This document shows positions 8,340 through 18,175 of a stretch of DNA of 64,000 nt, in pieces. How positions within the stretch are numbered: the first letter of the stretch is position 1; every line of letters starts with the position of its first letter. The notes beneath the pieces were generated by a model. It had not been told where the DNA came from. It was given only the letters and a program-made list of their open reading frames with translations, and did not search any database. This DNA is from Betaproteobacteria bacterium (GTDB lineage: Bacteria; Pseudomonadota; Gammaproteobacteria; Burkholderiales; SG8-39): positions 1-64,000 of the forward strand of contig CANKMT010000016.1 of the NCBI GenBank assembly GCA_947482825.1, given 5' to 3'. Position numbers and translations under genes: made by a program.

Positions 8340-10130
8340 GTGAACGAAAATGAACTTCGGTCGCTGATCGACGCTGTAAAGGCTCGCCGGCTTACGCGAC
8401 GCCGCTTCGTGCAGATCGTGGCCGGCGTGGGCCTCACCGCCCCGATGGCCACCCAGCTGCTCACCTGGTCCGGTGTGGCCCACGCGCAAGCGAAATCCGA
8501 TTACAAGGCCACGAAGCGTGGCGGCGGCGGCCCGCTCAAACTGTTGTGGTGGCAGGGCGCCACGCTCCTCAATCCGCATTTCGCGGTGGGCACAAAGGAC
8601 CAGGAGGGCTCGCGCATTTTCTACGAGCCGCTCGGTGCATGGGATACGGATGGCAATCTGGTGCCCATTCTGGCCGCCGAGGCTCCCAGCCTGCAGAACG
8701 GCGGCCTGGCGGCCGACGGCAAGTCGGTCATCTGGAAGCTGAAGAAAAACGTGCGCTGGCACGACGGCAAGCCGTTCACCGCGGACGACGTGCTGTTTAC
8801 CTGGGAATACGCCTCCGACCCCGCCACTGCCGCGGTGACCACGGGCAGCTACAAGGACGTCAAGGTCGAGAAAATCGACAGTCACACGGTGCGTGTGCTG
8901 CTGCCCAAGCCAACCCCGTTCTGGGCCGACGCATTCGTCGGGACCCGCGGGATGATCCTCCCCAAGCACCTGTTCGACGCCTTCAAAGGCGACAAATCGC
9001 GCGATGCGCCAACCAACCTGAAGCCGGTGGGCACCGGCCCGTACAAGTTCACCGACTTCAAGCCGGGCGACATGGTGCGCGGGCAGATCAACATGGACTA
9101 TCACGAGCCCAACCGCCCGTTCTTCGACTCGATCGAGATGAAAGGCGGCGGCGACGCGGTGTCGGCGGCGCGCGCGGTGATGCAGACCGGTGAGTTCGAC
9201 TACGCCTGGAACATGCAGGTCGAGGATGAGATCCTGCTGCGCCTGGAAAAAGGCGGCAAGGGCCGCGCCAGCATTGTGCCGGGCGGAAACATCGAGCACA
9301 TCCAGCTCAATACCACCGATCCGTGGACCGAAGTCGAGGGTGAGCGCGCGAGCGCGAAGTCCAGGCACCCGACGTTGTCGGACCCGGCGGTGCGCGATGC
9401 GTTGAATCTGCTGGTCGATCGCCAGGCGGTGCAGGATCACATCTACGGCCGCACCGGCATTGCGACACGCAACTTTCTCAACAATCCGGAGCGCTTCCGC
9501 TCGAAGAACGTCAAATTCGAATTCAACGTCGACAAGGCCAACCAGGTGCTCGAGACCGCGGGCTGGAAGAAGGGCGCCGACGGCATACGCGCCAAGGACG
9601 GCAAGAAGCTCAAGTTCGTGTTTCAGACTTCGATCAACGGGCCGCGCCAGAAGACACAGGCGATCGTCAAGCAGGCCTGCCAGAAGGCCGGCATCGACAT
9701 CGAGGTGAAAGCCGTTACGGCGTCGGTGTACTTTTCCTCGGACGTGGCGAACCCCGACACTTACACCAAGTTCTTCTGCGACATCCAGATGTACACCACG
9801 ACGATGACGCAGCCCGATCCGGAACTGTTCATGGATCAGTTCACGTCCTGGCAGTTCTCCACCAAGGAGAACAAGTGGCAGGGGCGCAACATCACGCGCG
9901 TGCGCAGCGACGAATACGACAAGACCTATCGCGCGGCCGAAGGCGAGCTCGACCCGGTGAAGCGTGCCGCGATGTTCATGCGCCTGAACGACATCGCAGT
10001 CGAATTGAGGGCGGTCATTCCGGTGGTGTTCCGGCCGCGCGTGGCGGCGATCTCCAACAAATTGCGCGCACCGCTTTCAGGCTGGGACAACGATCTGTGG
10101 CTGCTGAAAGACTGGTACCGCGAGGCATGA
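8340..10130 (+). CDS. Peptide/solute ABC transporter periplasmic substrate-binding protein (SBP family 5)
   Basis: The 596-residue extracytoplasmic solute receptor belongs to the DppA/OppA family. The start is GTG at 8340. A Tat-like signal is visible: TRRRFVQIVAG at residues about 18-28, then a hydrophobic stretch and a probable cleavage after VAHAQA near 44. Family motifs include RWHDGKPFTADDVLFTWEY near 140 and PVGTGPYKF near 228. It heads a run of permease, permease, ATPase, ATPase on the same strand, so the set is a complete importer. Cargo may be a peptide, glutathione-like molecule or opine and cannot be told from sequence. The 200 bp upstream hold no gene. Confidence 0.93.
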   Translation: MNENELRSLIDAVKARRLTRRRFVQIVAGVGLTAPMATQLLTWSGVAHAQAKSDYKATKRGGGGPLKLLWWQGATLLNPHFAVGTKDQEGSRIFYEPLGAWDTDGNLVPILAAEAPSLQNGGLAADGKSVIWKLKKNVRWHDGKPFTADDVLFTWEYASDPATAAVTTGSYKDVKVEKIDSHTVRVLLPKPTPFWADAFVGTRGMILPKHLFDAFKGDKSRDAPTNLKPVGTGPYKFTDFKPGDMVRGQINMDYHEPNRPFFDSIEMKGGGDAVSAARAVMQTGEFDYAWNMQVEDEILLRLEKGGKGRASIVPGGNIEHIQLNTTDPWTEVEGERASAKSRHPTLSDPAVRDALNLLVDRQAVQDHIYGRTGIATRNFLNNPERFRSKNVKFEFNVDKANQVLETAGWKKGADGIRAKDGKKLKFVFQTSINGPRQKTQAIVKQACQKAGIDIEVKAVTASVYFSSDVANPDTYTKFFCDIQMYTTTMTQPDPELFMDQFTSWQFSTKENKWQGRNITRVRSDEYDKTYRAAEGELDPVKRAAMFMRLNDIAVELRAVIPVVFRPRVAAISNKLRAPLSGWDNDLWLLKDWYREA

Positions 10131-10142
10131 GAGGGTAGGGCG

Positions 10143-11102
10143 ATGGGCAAGTACGTTCTGCGGCGCCTGCTCATCGCCATCCCCAGCCTGATCGGGATCA
10201 GTATTGTCCTGTTCACCGTGGTCGCGCTCGCGCCCGGCGATCCGTTCGAGGAACTGGCCACCAATCCCAACATTCCGGCCGAGGTGCGCGCCAATCTGCG
10301 CCTCAAGTTCGGTCTCGATGATCCGGTTGCGGTGCGCTACGTGCGCTGGTTCACATCGATGCTGCAGGGCGACTGGGGGTTTTCGTTCGTCAGCCGCGTG
10401 GATGTGGATACGCTGATCCTGCAGCGCATTCCGGTCACGCTGCTGGTGATCGGCTCCTCGCAACTGCTGGCGCTGTTGATCGCGCTGCCGGTAGGCGTGT
10501 ACGCCGCGACGCGGCCCTACTCGGTCTTCGACCAGATCGCCAACACCCTGGCCTTTATCGGGTTTTCGCTGCCGACTTTCTTTACCGGCATCCTGCTGAT
10601 CCTGGTGTTCAGTATTTGGCTTGACTGGCTGCCGTTCGTGTATCGCGCCGACATCGCCTCGACCGGCTGGCGCTGGGTCTGGGATCACTTCAAGCAGGCG
10701 ATCATGCCGGTCGCCGTGCTCGGCCTCGCACAGGGCGGGTCCTGGACCCGTTACGTGCGTGCCGCGGTGCTCGATGTGATCCGCTTGGACTACGTCACCA
10801 CGGCTCGCTCCAAGGGGCTCTCCGAGCGTGTCGTCGTGGTGAAGCACGTGGTGCGCAACGCGCTGATCCCGGTCGCGACGCTGGTGTTTCTGCAGATGCC
10901 GGCAATATTCGGCGGTGCGATCATTACCGAACAGATCTTCCGTGTGCCGGGTATCGGGTCGCTGCTGATCAGCGCGATCCTCGCCAACGACACACCGGTG
11001 ATCATTGCGGTCACCTTCGTGTTGTCCTGCCTCGTGGTCCTGTGCAATTTCACTGCCGACGTCATCTATGGCTGGCTCGATCCCCGCATTTCCTACCGCT
11101 AA
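10143..11102 (+). CDS. ABC transporter permease, DppB/OppB type
   Basis: The 319-residue inner-membrane permease has the usual six hydrophobic segments. The N-terminal signature YVLRRLLIAIPSLIGISIVLF and the cytoplasmic EAA-like loop TTARSKGLSERVVVVKHVVRNALIP (residues about 217-241) contact the ATPases. It starts 12 bp after the substrate-binding gene and overlaps the next permease by about 35 bp, indicating translational coupling. It forms the transmembrane pore with the DppC-type partner. Confidence 0.95.
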   Translation: MGKYVLRRLLIAIPSLIGISIVLFTVVALAPGDPFEELATNPNIPAEVRANLRLKFGLDDPVAVRYVRWFTSMLQGDWGFSFVSRVDVDTLILQRIPVTLLVIGSSQLLALLIALPVGVYAATRPYSVFDQIANTLAFIGFSLPTFFTGILLILVFSIWLDWLPFVYRADIASTGWRWVWDHFKQAIMPVAVLGLAQGGSWTRYVRAAVLDVIRLDYVTTARSKGLSERVVVVKHVVRNALIPVATLVFLQMPAIFGGAIITEQIFRVPGIGSLLISAILANDTPVIIAVTFVLSCLVVLCNFTADVIYGWLDPRISYR

Positions 11103-12009
11103 CGCGCTGTCCGACGCCGCGGCGCGGGCACTCCCGGTTACGCCGGGCGCGGAAGCATGGCGACGCTTTCGCCGCCATCGCCTCGCGCTCGCCGGCGCAG
11201 TGATCCTCGGCATCCTGGTGTTCGGCGTGCTGTTCGGACCCTGGCTGTGGCCGGTTCCGATCAACGAGATCGACTTCGGCGCGAAACTGAAGACGCCCTC
11301 CTGGCAGCACCCGTTCGGCACCGACGATCTGGGCCAGGACCTGCTCGCGCGCATGCTCTACGGCGGGCGGATCTCGCTTGCCGTGGGCGTGGCCGCGATG
11401 CTGATCGCGGTGATTGTCGGCACGTTCGTGGGCGCGGTCGCGGGCATGTCGCGTGGCAGGGTCGACATCGCGCTGATGTGGATCACGGATCTGTTCCTTT
11501 CGCTGCCGCAGATTCCGCTCCTGTTGCTCATCATCTATCTGTTTCGCGACTCGCTGAAAGTCTGGGTGGGACCGGAAGCCGGCGTGTTTGTCCTGGTGGT
11601 CGCCGTGGTCGGGGGTTTTCGCTGGATGCCGGTCGCGCGCCTCGTGCGCGCACAATTTCTGTCCTTGCGCGAGAAGGAGTTCGTCGAAGCGGCGCGCGCG
11701 CTCGGTGCGACGACCAGCCGCCAGGTGGTGCGCCACATCCTGCCCAACTCGCTTGGCCCCGTGATCGTGGCGGGTACCATCGACGTGGCCGCTGCGATCA
11801 TCGCCGAGTCAACGCTGTCGTTCCTCGGTTTGGGATTTCCGCCCGATATCCCCAGTTGGGGGCGCCTCTTGTTCGACGCCAAGGACTACCTCGACATCGC
11901 CCCGCACTGGGCATTATTTCCCGGTGGTGCGATCTTCCTTGCTGTGCTGTCGATCAGTTTCTTTGGCGACGGGCTGCGCGATGCGCTCGATCCGCGCAAG
12001 GTGATGTAG
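11068..12009 (+). CDS. ABC transporter permease, DppC/OppC type
   Basis: This is the second pore subunit, 313 residues from ATG 11068. The longer track start at 11005 would extend the overlap to about 100 bp and adds residues unlike the family. The protein has the N-terminal helix of DppC proteins after WRRFRRHRLALAG, the typical HPFGTDDLGQDLLARMLYGGRISL segment, and the EAA loop EAARALGATTSRQVVRHILPN. The stop is immediately followed by the GTG of the first ATPase gene. Confidence 0.93.
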   Translation: MAGSIPAFPTANALSDAAARALPVTPGAEAWRRFRRHRLALAGAVILGILVFGVLFGPWLWPVPINEIDFGAKLKTPSWQHPFGTDDLGQDLLARMLYGGRISLAVGVAAMLIAVIVGTFVGAVAGMSRGRVDIALMWITDLFLSLPQIPLLLLIIYLFRDSLKVWVGPEAGVFVLVVAVVGGFRWMPVARLVRAQFLSLREKEFVEAARALGATTSRQVVRHILPNSLGPVIVAGTIDVAAAIIAESTLSFLGLGFPPDIPSWGRLLFDAKDYLDIAPHWALFPGGAIFLAVLSISFFGDGLRDALDPRKVM

Positions 12010-13023
12010 GTGGCGGCGCATCCCCCTTCCGCGCAATCTCCTCCAACGTCGCACCTGCTCGAGGTCCGTGGGCTCAAGACACAGTTCGCCACCGATCACG
12101 GCACGATTCACGCCGTCGACGGGGTGGATCTGTACATCGACCGCGGCGAGACGCTCGGCGTGGTCGGCGAATCGGGCTGCGGCAAGAGCGTGACCGCGAT
12201 GTCGGTGATGAAGTTGATTCCCACCCCGCCGGGACGTATCGCCGCCGGCGAGATCATCTGGGAAGGCCGCGACCTCGTTCCGCTAGATTCGGCCGAGATG
12301 TGCAAGCTGCGCAGCAAGGAAATCGCCATCGTGTTCCAGGAACCGATGACCTCGCTCAACCCGGTCTATCCAATCGGCGAGCAGATCGCCGAGTCGATCG
12401 AGCTGCACCAGGGGCTCACCCGGCGCGAGGCGCTTGACCGGGCGATCGAGATGTTGAGTCTGGTTCGTATCGCGGATCCCCAGCGCAGGGTGCGCGACTA
12501 TCCGCACCAGTTCTCGGGCGGCATGCGCCAGCGCGTCATGATCGCGATGGCCCTGTCGTGCAACCCCAAACTGTTGATCGCGGATGAACCCACCACCGCG
12601 CTCGATGTGACCATCCAGGCGCAGATCCTCGATCTCCTCGCGGAACTCCAGGCGAAGTTGGGCATGGCGGTGATGCTGATCACGCATGCGATGGGCGTGG
12701 TCGCGGAAACCGCCCAGCGGGTCGTCGTCATGTACGGCGGCAAGGTCGTCGAGGAGGCGAGCGTGGAAGATCTGTTCGGTCAACCCCTGCACCCCTATAC
12801 CCAGGGCCTGATCCGCTCGATTCCGCGGATCGATACCGCAGCGACCGAGAAAAAGCGCCTCGAGGTGATCGGTGGGACCGTGCCGAACCTGCTCGACCCG
12901 GCGCCCGGGTGCGGGTTTGCGCCGCGCTGTCGTTTCGTGCGCGCCGAGTGCACCGAGCGCACGCCGCCGTTGCGCACGGTGCGCTCCGGCCACAAAGTCG
13001 CCTGCGTGCTGGTGGACGGGTGA
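12010..13023 (+). CDS. ABC transporter ATP-binding protein, DppD/OppD type
   Basis: The 337-residue cytoplasmic ATPase of the importer has Walker [11 protein letters not shown] near residue 54, signature [15 protein letters not shown] near 172, Walker [13 protein letters not shown] near 193 and the switch His in ITHAMGVV. The C-terminal oligopeptide-transporter motif with Cys-rich [18 protein letters not shown] matches the family's [4Fe-4S]-like tail. Start is GTG directly abutting the previous stop. Note H-A-M rather than the usual H-D-L after the switch His. Confidence 0.95.
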   Translation: MAAHPPSAQSPPTSHLLEVRGLKTQFATDHGTIHAVDGVDLYIDRGETLGVVGESGCGKSVTAMSVMKLIPTPPGRIAAGEIIWEGRDLVPLDSAEMCKLRSKEIAIVFQEPMTSLNPVYPIGEQIAESIELHQGLTRREALDRAIEMLSLVRIADPQRRVRDYPHQFSGGMRQRVMIAMALSCNPKLLIADEPTTALDVTIQAQILDLLAELQAKLGMAVMLITHAMGVVAETAQRVVVMYGGKVVEEASVEDLFGQPLHPYTQGLIRSIPRIDTAATEKKRLEVIGGTVPNLLDPAPGCGFAPRCRFVRAECTERTPPLRTVRSGHKVACVLVDG

Positions 13024-13025
13024 CG

Positions 13026-13997
13026 ATGGCCGAACCGCTGCTGCGCGTAGAGAACCTCGTCAAGCACTTCCCGGTGAAGGGCGGGTTCTTCTCGCGCGAG
13101 GTGGATCACGTGCGTGCCGTCGACGGCGTGAGCTTGCATATCGATGCGGGCGAGACCCTCGGTCTGGTGGGTGAGTCCGGCTGCGGAAAATCCACCAGCG
13201 GCCGCTGCATCCTGCGGCTGATCGAGCCGACCTCGGGTGAAGTCTGGTTTGAGGGAAAGAATGTCACCGCGATGCAAGCCGATGCGCTGCGGCTCGTGCG
13301 CCGCGACATGCAGATCATCTTTCAAGACCCCTACGCCTCGCTGAATCCGCGCATGACCGTGGGCGCGATCGTCGGTGAGGCACTGACCATCCATGCGCTG
13401 GCCGACACTGCGAAGGCCTACGACGACCGGGTGGTCGACCTGCTTGAGACCGTGGGCCTGCACGCCGATCACCGTCTGCGTTACCCGCATGAATTCTCAG
13501 GCGGCCAGCGCCAGCGGATCGGCATCGCGCGCGCCCTGGCGGTGTCGCCCAAGCTGATCATCTGCGACGAGCCGGTCTCTGCCCTGGACGTCTCGGTGCA
13601 GGCACAGGTCATCAACCTGCTCGAGGACTTGCAGCAGAAATTCAACCTCACCTACCTCTTCGTCGCGCACGACCTGTCGGTGGTCGAACACATCAGCACC
13701 CGCGTCGCGGTCATGTACCTGGGCCGGATCGTCGAGATCGCATCCGCGCGCGATCTGTACACCGCGCCCAAGCACCCCTACACCGAAGCCCTGCTCTCGG
13801 CGGTGCCGATCCCGGACCCGAAGGTGAAGAGGAAGCGCATCGTGCTCGAAGGCGATGTGCCCAATCCGATCAAGCCGCCTGCGGGCTGCCACTTTCATCC
13901 GCGCTGCCCGCGCGCGGAAGAACGTTGCAAGAGCGAAGCGCCGCTGCTGCGCGAGATCGCGCCGGGGCGCGTTTCAGCCTGTCATTTCTCGGCCTGA
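13026..13997 (+). CDS. ABC transporter ATP-binding protein, DppF/OppF type
   Basis: This is the second ATPase, 323 residues from ATG 13026, two bases after the previous stop; the longer track start would overlap heavily. Walker A is [13 protein letters not shown] near residue 50, the signature [15 protein letters not shown] near 157, and Walker [13 protein letters not shown] near 178. The switch region is VAHDLSVV. The C-terminal [18 protein letters not shown] follows the DppF pattern. It ends the five-gene transporter operon. Confidence 0.95.
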   Translation: MAEPLLRVENLVKHFPVKGGFFSREVDHVRAVDGVSLHIDAGETLGLVGESGCGKSTSGRCILRLIEPTSGEVWFEGKNVTAMQADALRLVRRDMQIIFQDPYASLNPRMTVGAIVGEALTIHALADTAKAYDDRVVDLLETVGLHADHRLRYPHEFSGGQRQRIGIARALAVSPKLIICDEPVSALDVSVQAQVINLLEDLQQKFNLTYLFVAHDLSVVEHISTRVAVMYLGRIVEIASARDLYTAPKHPYTEALLSAVPIPDPKVKRKRIVLEGDVPNPIKPPAGCHFHPRCPRAEERCKSEAPLLREIAPGRVSACHFSA

Positions 13998-14026
13998 GCC
14001 GGGTTCTGGACCGGGAGGCGGGATCG

Positions 14027-14216
14027 ATGGACACGACGAAGGCGCACCGGCTGGACCGGCTGATCGCAGCGGAATTGCCGTGGTTGCGCACCGACGCGGA
14101 GCTGAAGGCGTTCGAGGCCGTGCCCTACGCCGAGCGCATCGCGTGCCAGTATCTACAAGGACGTGCACGAGCGGCTCGACCCGTTCGCGTTGCGGCACGA
14201 AATACAATGGGGTTGA
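14027..14216 (+). pseudogene. Gene remnant, possibly N-terminus of an acyl-CoA synthetase
   Basis: An ATG at 14027 opens about 40 codons (LDRLIAAELPWLRTDAELKA, then FEAVPYAERIA) that look like real coding sequence. Near 14150 the sense-like reading moves to another frame as SIYKDVHERLDPFALRHEI and stops at 14214-14216. The pattern VPYAERIA followed by SIY resembles the N-terminus of some AMP-dependent acyl-CoA synthetases, but this is a weak resemblance. It is probably a truncated, frameshifted leftover between the transporter operon and the next ABC gene. I do not assign a function. Confidence 0.3.
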
Positions 14217-14291
14217 GGCGATCGGGGGCCAGTCCGGATGGAGTCGGCCTCCAACTCCGGCCGAGCAGCCCATATCGGCGATAATCGGGGT

Positions 14292-16112
14292 ATGTCAGCA
14301 GTACACCCCGTTTCCCCGGAAGTTCCCCCCGCCTCAAGCTCGTCCCTGCAGCAGCCGCGCCGCAGCGAATGGCGCACGGTCGCCGGCCTGCTCCCCTATC
14401 TGTGGGACTACCGCTGGCGCGTCGGCCTTGCCCTAATCCTGCTGGTCGCGGCCAAGCTGGCCAACGTCGGCGTGCCGCTGGTGATGAAGCAGATCGTCGA
14501 CGACCTCGATCCGAGGCTTGCGGTGATCGCGGTGCCGTTGGCGCTGCTCGCGACCTACGGCATCCTGAGATTCATGACCACGCTGTTCGCCGAATTGCGC
14601 GACGTGGTCTTCGTGCGTGTCGCGCAGCGCGCGATCCGTCGTGTGGCGCTGGGGGTGTTCCGCCACCTGCACGACCTGTCCCTGCGATTCCACCTCGACC
14701 GGCAGACGGGCGGAATGACGCGCGACATCGAGCGCGGCACGCGCGGCATTTCGACGCTCCTTTCATACCTCATCTTCTCGATCATCCCGGTGATCCTGGA
14801 GTTCGCTCTGGTGGCCGCGGTGCTGCTCGCGAAGTTCGACTGGCGCTTCGCCGCGATCACATTCGGCGCGGTGGCGGCGTACATCACCTACACGTTCTTC
14901 GTTTCTGAATGGCGCATCGAGATCAGGAAGCACGCCAACGAGCTCGACTCGAAGGCCAACACCCGCGCGATCGACAGCCTGCTCAACTACGAGACGGTCA
15001 AGTACTTCGGCAACGAGGAGTTCGAGGCGCGCCGCTACGACGAGAGCCTGCAGCGCTACGAGGCCGCCGCGGTGAGGAACGAGATGTCGCTCGGCCTGCT
15101 CAATATCGGGCAAAGCCTGATCATCGCCGTGGCGGTGACCGCGCTCATGTGGCTCGCGGCCGGCGGGGTGGCCGAGAAGAAGCTCACGCTCGGCGACCTC
15201 GTCCTGATCAACGCGCTCCTCATCCAGCTGTACGTTCCGCTCAACTTCCTCGGCATGGTGTACCGCGAGATCAAGCAGTCGCTCGTCGACATGGACAAGA
15301 TGTTCAACCTGCTCTCGCAGAACCTCGAAGTGCGCGACAAGCCCGGCGCGCCGGACCTGCCGCCTGATCCTTCGCGCGTGGAATTCCGCAACGTGAGCTT
15401 CAGCTATGAACCCAATCGCCAGATCCTGTTCGACGTGTCGTTCGAGATCCCGGCGGGCGCGCGGGTTGCAGTGGTCGGGCATTCCGGTTCCGGCAAGTCG
15501 ACCCTTGCGCGCCTGCTCTACCGTTTCTACGACGTGACCGACGGCTCGATCGCCGTCACCGGCAACGACATCCGCGACATCACCCAGAAGAGCTTGCGCG
15601 CTGCAATCGGCATCGTTCCCCAGGACACAGTGCTCTTCAACGACACGATCCGCTACAACATCCACTATGGCCGCACTGCGGCGAGCCACGACGAGGTCAT
15701 CGAGGCGGCCCGTGCCGCGCATATCCACGAGTTCATCGAGACGCTGCCGGCAAAGTACGAGTCGCCGGTCGGTGAGCGCGGGCTCAAACTCTCGGGCGGC
15801 GAAAAGCAGCGCGTGGCGATTGCGCGTGCAATCCTCAAGAACCCTCGCATCCTGATCTTCGACGAAGCAACCTCGGCGCTCGACTCCGAAACCGAACGCT
15901 CTATTCAGGGCGAACTGACGCGCATTGCTCAGGGACGCACTACGTTGGTGATCGCCCACCGGCTCTCGACCATCATGGACGCCGACCAGATCCTGGTCAT
16001 GGACGCCGGCCGGATCGTCGAGCGTGGCACGCATCGCGAATTGCTCGAAGCTGGCGGCCAGTACGCCCAGATGTGGGCGTTGCAGCAGCAGGAGGAAGCC
16101 TCAAAGGAATGA
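14292..16112 (+). CDS. Atm1/heavy-metal-type ABC exporter (fused permease-ATPase)
   Basis: The half-transporter is about 606 residues from ATG 14292; the track start at 14238 lacks a ribosome site. The N-terminal membrane domain (about 30-320) includes NTRAIDSLLNYETVKYFGNE, a segment typical of the Atm1/HMT1/MsbA-like subgroup that exports glutathione-linked sulfur or metal compounds. The nucleotide domain has Walker A VVGHSGSGKST, signature KLSGGEKQRVAIARA, Walker B ILIFDEATSALD and switch VIAHRLSTI. It should act as a homodimer in the inner membrane. The cargo is inferred from subfamily only. Confidence 0.9.
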   Translation: MSAVHPVSPEVPPASSSSLQQPRRSEWRTVAGLLPYLWDYRWRVGLALILLVAAKLANVGVPLVMKQIVDDLDPRLAVIAVPLALLATYGILRFMTTLFAELRDVVFVRVAQRAIRRVALGVFRHLHDLSLRFHLDRQTGGMTRDIERGTRGISTLLSYLIFSIIPVILEFALVAAVLLAKFDWRFAAITFGAVAAYITYTFFVSEWRIEIRKHANELDSKANTRAIDSLLNYETVKYFGNEEFEARRYDESLQRYEAAAVRNEMSLGLLNIGQSLIIAVAVTALMWLAAGGVAEKKLTLGDLVLINALLIQLYVPLNFLGMVYREIKQSLVDMDKMFNLLSQNLEVRDKPGAPDLPPDPSRVEFRNVSFSYEPNRQILFDVSFEIPAGARVAVVGHSGSGKSTLARLLYRFYDVTDGSIAVTGNDIRDITQKSLRAAIGIVPQDTVLFNDTIRYNIHYGRTAASHDEVIEAARAAHIHEFIETLPAKYESPVGERGLKLSGGEKQRVAIARAILKNPRILIFDEATSALDSETERSIQGELTRIAQGRTTLVIAHRLSTIMDADQILVMDAGRIVERGTHRELLEAGGQYAQMWALQQQEEASKE

Positions 16113-16165
16113 CTTGGGGCCATAATCCTTCCGAAGGGGGAAATTACTTCATGCCAAGTTTCAAG

Positions 16166-16190
16166 AAAACGGGCCAGACCCTTAATTTTG
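16166..16190. repeat. REP-like motif copy 1
   Basis: The stretch around aaaacgggccagaccctt, between the Atm1-type gene and pbpG, resembles the arms of the large hairpin at 26.7 kb (aaaaggggccaggctc). It also resembles the GGGTCTGACCCC-type REP words common in betaproteobacteria. A second fragment, cttggggccataatcc, lies just upstream near 16120. Apart from this, the 137-bp gap probably also holds the pbpG promoter. Confidence 0.45.
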
Positions 16191-16249
16191 CTTGCTTTTT
16201 CTTTTTTGGTCACCTAGACTCGGCGAAAATTCGCCCAAGGCAAGGCACC

Positions 16250-17167
16250 ATGCAAGCACAACCCCGCCACCTGCACAGCCTCGAGAAGACGGTCGCAGTC
16301 CTAGCGTTGTTCGCGGTTCTCGCGCTCACTTTCGGGTTCGCGCAAGGCGCGGGCAACAAGAAGAAGCCCCAGGGCGACGAATACGATCGTGCGCAGGCGG
16401 CGCAACCCGAAAAGGTCTTCCTGCGCTCGAGCAGCGTGCTTGTGCAGGACGCGACCAGCGGCGAGACGATCCTCTCGAAGAATGCCGACGCCGTGCTGCC
16501 GATCGCCTCGATCACCAAGCTCATGACCGCGATGGTCGTGCTCGACCGGGGCCTCGACCTCGAGGATCGCGTGGTCATCAGCACCGAAGACATGGACACG
16601 CTCAAGGGCACGCAGTCGCGCCTGCGCCCTGGCGCGGCCTTGTCGCGCAACGAATTGCTGCTGCTCGCGCTGATGTCCTCGGAGAACCGGGCCGCTGCTG
16701 CGCTGGCGCGCACGTATCCCGGCGGCACTGAAGTGTTCGTGGACGCGATGAACGAAAAAGCGCGCGCGCTCGGCATGCTCAGTTCGCGGTTCGCCGATTC
16801 CACCGGCCTGACGTCGGCCAATGTCTCGAGTCCGCCTGACCTCGCGCGGCTGGTGCAGGCTGCGCATGAGTACCCGGTCATCCGCCAGTACTCGACGCAA
16901 GACCAGGCGCAGGTGAACGTGTTCGGGCAGGCGCTGCAGTACCGCAACACCAACGGACTGGTGCGCGGGCACACGTGGGACATCGGTCTTTCGAAGACCG
17001 GCTTCATCAACGAGGCGGGACGCTGCCTCGTCATGCGCGTGCGCGTGGCGAGCAAGGATCTGGTGGTGATCCTGCTCGACTCTTGGGGCAAGAATTCCCG
17101 CATCGGCGACGCGCAGCGCATCAAGAAGTGGCTGGAGACGAACTCCGCCCTGCGCCACCGGAGCTAG
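16250..17167 (+). CDS. pbpG: D-alanyl-D-alanine endopeptidase (PBP7 type)
   Basis: The 305-residue periplasmic serine peptidase trims peptidoglycan cross-links. The ATG at 16250 gives a good signal peptide, ending near FGFAQGAG; the track start at 16073 runs back into the upstream gene. Active-site motifs of the S11 family are all present: SITK (SxxK), SEN (SxN) in MSSENRAAAA, and KTG in LSKTGFINEAG. Length matches PBP7 rather than the longer DacA/DacC carboxypeptidases, which have an extra C-terminal domain. It stands as a single gene. Confidence 0.92.
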   Translation: MQAQPRHLHSLEKTVAVLALFAVLALTFGFAQGAGNKKKPQGDEYDRAQAAQPEKVFLRSSSVLVQDATSGETILSKNADAVLPIASITKLMTAMVVLDRGLDLEDRVVISTEDMDTLKGTQSRLRPGAALSRNELLLLALMSSENRAAAALARTYPGGTEVFVDAMNEKARALGMLSSRFADSTGLTSANVSSPPDLARLVQAAHEYPVIRQYSTQDQAQVNVFGQALQYRNTNGLVRGHTWDIGLSKTGFINEAGRCLVMRVRVASKDLVVILLDSWGKNSRIGDAQRIKKWLETNSALRHRS

Positions 17168-17201
17168 GCCCCCGTCCGGCGGGAAGGGACGCAAGTCGCG
17201 C

Positions 17202-18164
17202 ATGGCAGGCACCGGCCTGGTGAGCTTCCACGGAAGCGCCGTCCCGCCCGACAATTTCCTCGAGGATGTCGTCGCGGGCCTGTCGCTCCCGCAAAAACAG
17301 CTGCCCCCGAAGTATTTCTACGACGCCCGCGGTAGCGAGCTCTTCGAGGCGATCTGCTCGCTGCCCGAGTACTACCCGACCCGCGCCGAAATCTCGCTCA
17401 CGCGCCAGCACATCGCAGAGATCGCCCGCTTTGCCGGTGCCGGTTGCGAGCTGATCGAGTATGGCAGCGGCGCGAGCACCAAGTCGCAGATCCTGATCGA
17501 CGCGCTGGCGCCCGTCGCCTATGTGCCTGTCGACATCTCGGAGTCCGCATTGCGCGCCGCGGCCGCGCAACTGGCAGCGCGGTTCCCATGGCTGAACGTG
17601 AGGGCGGTGGTGGGCGATTTCGGCCGGCCGATGGCGATTCCCGCGTTCGGCGGCCCGGGACGCAAGGTGGTGTACTTCCCAGGCTCGACGATCGGCAACC
17701 TGACCCGCGAAGAGGCGCTCGCCTTCTTGCGCATGACGCGCGGGCAGGTAGGGCCCGGCGGCGCGATGCTGGTCGGGGTCGACCTGAAGAAGGACCCGAA
17801 TCTGCTGCATGCCGCATACAACGACGCGCAAGGGGTCACCGCGCGGTTCAACCTGAACCTTCTTCACAGGGTGAACGCGGAACTCGGGGGCGACTTCGTC
17901 GTCGCGAAGTTTGCGCACTATGCGTTCTACAACGCCCCGATGGGACGCATCGAAATGCACCTGGCAAGCCTGGAGCGGCAGATGGTCAACGTTGGGCGCC
18001 ACCGCTTCTCGTTCGCGCCGGGCGAGTCGATCCACACCGAGAACTCCTGCAAGTATTCGATCGAGGAGTTCCAGGCGCTTGCCGCCCTGGGGGGCTTCTG
18101 CGGGGAAAAAGTCTGGCAGGACGCCGAGGGCCTTTTCAGCCTGCACGGCCTGGTGGCTGCGTAG
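17202..18164 (+). CDS. egtD: L-histidine N-alpha-methyltransferase EgtD
   Basis: This 320-residue SAM enzyme would trimethylate histidine to hercynine, the first step of ergothioneine synthesis. Seen are the EgtD-type N-terminus PPKYFYDARGSELFEAIC, the SAM site LIEYGSGASTKSQIL, VDISESAL, and PGSTIGNLTREEALAFL. The gene starts 34 bp after pbpG and ends 11 bp from the convergent IclR gene. No EgtB sulfoxide synthase is adjacent, unlike most egtBD operons; egtB may be elsewhere, or the product may be hercynine. The family also contains EgtD-like enzymes of other specificity. Confidence 0.9.
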   Translation: MAGTGLVSFHGSAVPPDNFLEDVVAGLSLPQKQLPPKYFYDARGSELFEAICSLPEYYPTRAEISLTRQHIAEIARFAGAGCELIEYGSGASTKSQILIDALAPVAYVPVDISESALRAAAAQLAARFPWLNVRAVVGDFGRPMAIPAFGGPGRKVVYFPGSTIGNLTREEALAFLRMTRGQVGPGGAMLVGVDLKKDPNLLHAAYNDAQGVTARFNLNLLHRVNAELGGDFVVAKFAHYAFYNAPMGRIEMHLASLERQMVNVGRHRFSFAPGESIHTENSCKYSIEEFQALAALGGFCGEKVWQDAEGLFSLHGLVAA

Positions 18165-18175
18165 GCCGGCGTCTT

